From Clostridia bacterium (GTDB lineage: Bacteria; Bacillota_A; Clostridia; Oscillospirales; Acutalibacteraceae), in assembly GCA_017423885.1 (NCBI GenBank), contig JAFPCJ010000117.1:1-6284 (forward strand): DNA of 6,284 bases, in the 5' to 3' direction. Below, in pieces: positions 4,034 through 6,284 of this stretch. The position numbers and the translations under genes are program-made. Numbering within the stretch: the first letter of the stretch is position 1; each line of letters starts with the position of its first letter. The notes under the pieces are model-generated. The model had not been told where the DNA came from, did not search any database, and was given only the letters and a program-made list of their open reading frames with translations.

Positions 4034-6084
4034 ATAAATGCGAAATACTTTCGCCTGCAGGCTCGCGTGAGTCGCTTGAAGCGGCGGTGCGAAGCGGTGC
4101 TGATGCGGTATACCTTGGGGCTACGGAGTTCAGCGCGCGCAGAAATGCCGAAAATTTTGACAGCCGACAGCTTGCCGATGCCGTGAAATTCTGTAAAATA
4201 CGCGGGGTAAGGGTATATCTTGCGCTTAATATACTTTTAAGTGAAAAAGAGCTTTATATAGCTATAGAGATAGCAAGAACTGCCTGCCGCGCAGGAATAG
4301 ATGCCGTTATAGTGCAGGACCTCGGTCTTGCAAGGCTTTTGCATACGGCTTTGCCCGAATTGCCTATCCATGCGTCTACGCAGATGTCGGTACATTCGCC
4401 GTCTGCGTTGCCTGCATTAAAAAGCTTGGGAATTACGCAGGTGGTTGCGGCACGTGAAATGACTGCAAGCGAATTAAAAGAGTTATGTGCGGCGGCGCGC
4501 GAGCTTGATATGACCGTTGAGGTGTTTGTGCACGGCGCGCTTTGCATGTCGGTGTCGGGACAATGTCTTATGTCGGCGGTGCTTGGCGGCAGAAGCGGAA
4601 ACCGAGGACTGTGTGCAGGACCCTGCCGCTTGCCGTTTGGCGTGCCGAACGGTACGGGCTACGATTTAAGCCTTAAGGACCTTTCTCTACTGCCGCATCT
4701 CAAGAGCCTTGCTGATATGGGAGTTACTTCCTTTAAAATAGAGGGACGAATGAAGCGCCCCGAATACGTTGCCGCGGCAACGGCGGCGGCAAGAGCCGCT
4801 TTGGATACGGGGGTCATTCCCGAAGCGCTTGCAAGAGCATTGCATGAGGTATTCTCGCGTTCGGGCTTTACCGACGGCTATTTTACAGGCAAAATGGGGC
4901 GCAGAATGTTTGGTATACGCACCAAGGATGACGTAACTGCGGCGGCAATGGCAATACCTATGCTTCATGAGCTTTACCGTTCGGAGCGACAGAGCGTTGA
5001 AATAAAGCTTAAAGCCGAGATAATAAAGGGGAAAGCGTCAAGACTTACGGTTTTTGACGGTGTGAACACAGTTGCTGTCGAGGGTGCCGTTCCGCAACAG
5101 GCGGCAAATCGCGCTTTGGATGAGCAGACCGTAAAAACAGCACTTGAAAAGCTTGGCTCTACTCCTTTTAAGGCAAGCGAGACCGTAATTGTGCTGGATG
5201 AGGGTCAATTTTTGCGCGGAGCGGACCTTAATGCACTTCGTCGTGATGCGGTAGCACAGCTTATAGCCGTTCGTTCTGAAATACCCGAGCGGCTTGAGGC
5301 GGAGTATAAATTTTCTGTAAAAGAATGCTCACATCTTAACCGTCCGTCTTTAATTGTAAGAGTGGAAAAAGCAGAGCAGATACCAAATGAGCTTGGCAAT
5401 ATATCGGCGCTTATGTATCCGCTTGAAGCTGAATTGCCGCAGGCTCTGCCCGAAAAGATTAAGCTGATAGTTGATATTCCGCGCGGCATGACCGATGAGG
5501 AAAGCTTCAAGAACCGTCTCGGCAGGTTTAAAAAGGCGGGATTTTCAGCCGCTTGGTGCGGAAATCTTGCCGCTGTGGAGCTTGCGAAGAAATGCGGACT
5601 CGAGGTCATCGCAGGTATTGGAATGAATGTTTATAACCGCGAGACGGTGGATGTTCTGCGTGAGCTTGGTGTTTCTTCGGTAACGCTTTCGCCCGAGCTT
5701 CGCATGAATGAGGCGGTAAAAATGCGGACAAGTCTGCCAAAAGGCATATTTGCGTACGGACGTTTACCGCTTATGCTGACAAGAAACTGTCCTGCCGCCA
5801 ACGGTCATTCCTGCGCCGAGTGTGACGGCAAGACCTGTCTTACCGACCGCAAGCAGGTGCAGTTCCCCGTAAGATGCAGAGCAGGCTTTGCCGAAGTGCT
5901 GAATTCCTTACCTATATATATAGGGGATAAATTGAACGATACTGCAGGACTTGATTTTCTGCTTTTGTATTTTACGGACGAAGCTCCTGAAACGGTAGCA
6001 CGAACGATCATTGCATACAAAAGAGGTGCGGCGGTGCGCGGTGACGGATTCACCCGCGGACTTTACTATAGAACAACCTTATAA
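4030..6084 (+). CDS. U32-family protein with DUF3656 domain (RlhA/TrhP-type RNA hydroxylase candidate)
   Basis: This 684-residue protein has a peptidase U32 domain (about 1-300: 'ILSPAGSRESLEAAVRSGADAVYLG', 'IHASTQMSVHS', 'EVFVHGALCMSVSGQC') and a DUF3656 region (about 305-415, ending 'GADLNALRRDA'). A second barrel-like part follows. Length and domains match E. coli RlhA, which makes 5-hydroxycytidine in 23S rRNA; the related TrhP makes 5-hydroxyuridine in tRNA. The old 'peptidase/collagenase' label is unlikely to be the real role. Cys172, Cys179, Cys195 and Cys199 (C-x6-C-x15-C-x3-C) are the candidate Fe-S ligands. A second group, C587-x7-C595-x2-C598-x4-C603, lies near the C-terminus. The start is TTG at 4030, sharing TTGA with the zapA stop, with AGGAG at 4017-4021 8 bases upstream. 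RlhA and TrhP functions cannot be separated from sequence alone. Confidence 0.88.
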   Translation: MNKCEILSPAGSRESLEAAVRSGADAVYLGATEFSARRNAENFDSRQLADAVKFCKIRGVRVYLALNILLSEKELYIAIEIARTACRAGIDAVIVQDLGLARLLHTALPELPIHASTQMSVHSPSALPALKSLGITQVVAAREMTASELKELCAAARELDMTVEVFVHGALCMSVSGQCLMSAVLGGRSGNRGLCAGPCRLPFGVPNGTGYDLSLKDLSLLPHLKSLADMGVTSFKIEGRMKRPEYVAAATAAARAALDTGVIPEALARALHEVFSRSGFTDGYFTGKMGRRMFGIRTKDDVTAAAMAIPMLHELYRSERQSVEIKLKAEIIKGKASRLTVFDGVNTVAVEGAVPQQAANRALDEQTVKTALEKLGSTPFKASETVIVLDEGQFLRGADLNALRRDAVAQLIAVRSEIPERLEAEYKFSVKECSHLNRPSLIVRVEKAEQIPNELGNISALMYPLEAELPQALPEKIKLIVDIPRGMTDEESFKNRLGRFKKAGFSAAWCGNLAAVELAKKCGLEVIAGIGMNVYNRETVDVLRELGVSSVTLSPELRMNEAVKMRTSLPKGIFAYGRLPLMLTRNCPAANGHSCAECDGKTCLTDRKQVQFPVRCRAGFAEVLNSLPIYIGDKLNDTAGLDFLLLYFTDEAPETVARTIIAYKRGAAVRGDGFTRGLYYRTTL

Positions 6085-6088
6085 AATC

Positions 6089-6131
6089 AAAGACCGTCTA
6101 TGGGGTATTGCCTTTCAGAGACGGTCTTTTT
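6089..6131 (+). terminator. Rho-independent terminator of the zapA-U32 operon
   Basis: AAAGACCGTCT (6089-6099) pairs perfectly with AGACGGTCTTT (6119-6129): an 11-bp stem with a 19-base loop, then further T. It begins 4 bases after the stop codon of the U32 gene. The A-rich 5' side makes it partly symmetrical, so it could also stop transcription from the right. Confidence 0.9.
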
Positions 6132-6133
6132 AT

Positions 6134-6147
6134 ATTGGTTAACCAAT
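6134..6147. promoter_or_regulatory. 14-bp perfect palindrome
   Basis: ATTGGTTAACCAAT lies right after the operon terminator. It is a dyad typical in size for an operator of a dimeric regulator, but it is about 120 bases upstream of the next promoter and no known box is recognised. The rest of 6148-6240 is AT-rich and holds nothing else I can name. Confidence 0.3.
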
Positions 6148-6264
6148 TCACCCAATGAATGCGGCAAATAAGTCTTGAAAAGTGGATAAGGATGATGTTA
6201 AAATTAAAAAAGTTTAAAAATTATCAATTTTGCAAAAAAGCGATAGCATTAGACTTTGCGACTT

Positions 6265-6273
6265 TGCTATAAT
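6265..6273 (+). promoter_or_regulatory. Extended -10 promoter for a gene beyond the right edge
   Basis: TGCTATAAT at 6265-6273 is a perfect TATAAT with an extended TG. The -35 region (AGCATT at 17 bp) is poor. The start would be near 6280, so the gene or RNA it serves lies outside the window. Confidence 0.5.
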
Positions 6274-6284
6274 GATCGTAACAA

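Noticed and set aside
4030..6084. Collagenase or secreted protease role for the U32 protein
   Set aside because: There is no signal peptide. The domain pattern and cysteines match RNA hydroxylases of the U32 family, for which the protease label is historical.
6192..6272. 26-codon frame after the last terminator (M-M-L-K-L-K-K...), with AAGG just before it
   Set aside because: The composition reflects A-rich DNA, there is no promoter upstream, the ribosome-like site is too close, and it runs through the promoter at 6265-6273.

Overview
The window looks like chromosomal DNA of an anaerobic low-to-mid GC Firmicute, most likely a gut-type Clostridia member (Oscillospiraceae/Lachnospiraceae-like). 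The reasons are: SigA-type promoters, one with both hexamers at consensus (TTGACA/TATAAT); a PerR-type Fur regulator next to a rubrerythrin with N-terminal rubredoxin (the 'reverse' order known from clostridia); a zapA-U32 gene pair; and strong AGGAG-type ribosome sites. This is inferred from gene content and not from a database search.

Layout, left to right. Bases 1-107 (minus) read as an internal piece of an MltG-like murein transglycosylase that lacks its N-terminal part and runs off the left edge. A good extended -10 promoter then drives a short plus-strand GtrA-family membrane protein (183-587), closed by a hairpin terminator. Next is a complete IS4-type insertion sequence of about 1.45 kb (634-2090) with a 22-bp perfect terminal inverted repeat and one intact DDE transposase on the minus strand. 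Its expression appears guarded by a long imperfect inverted repeat around the promoter and start codon. The minus strand then carries a small PepSY-domain lipoprotein (2127-2447) and, upstream of it, a perR-rubrerythrin operon (3509 to 2557) with a consensus promoter, a 15-bp PerR-box-like palindrome at its start point and a 22-bp palindromic terminator.

From 3692 the plus strand carries zapA (FtsZ-ring associated protein), whose stop codon overlaps the TTG start of a 684-residue U32-family protein with two cysteine groups (peptidase U32 plus DUF3656, the architecture of the rRNA hydroxylase RlhA). A strong terminator follows. The last 140 bases are non-coding, with a 14-bp palindrome and an extended -10 promoter pointing right to a gene beyond the window.

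Functionally, perR and rubrerythrin form a peroxide-sensing and peroxide-removing unit for an anaerobe. zapA plus the U32 enzyme is a housekeeping operon (division and probable RNA hydroxylation). I found no defence system, CRISPR array or RNA gene. The most interesting points are the self-protecting hairpin of the insertion sequence, its position wedged between two convergent terminators whose T-tracts merge with the IS ends, and the out-of-place mltG fragment at the left edge.
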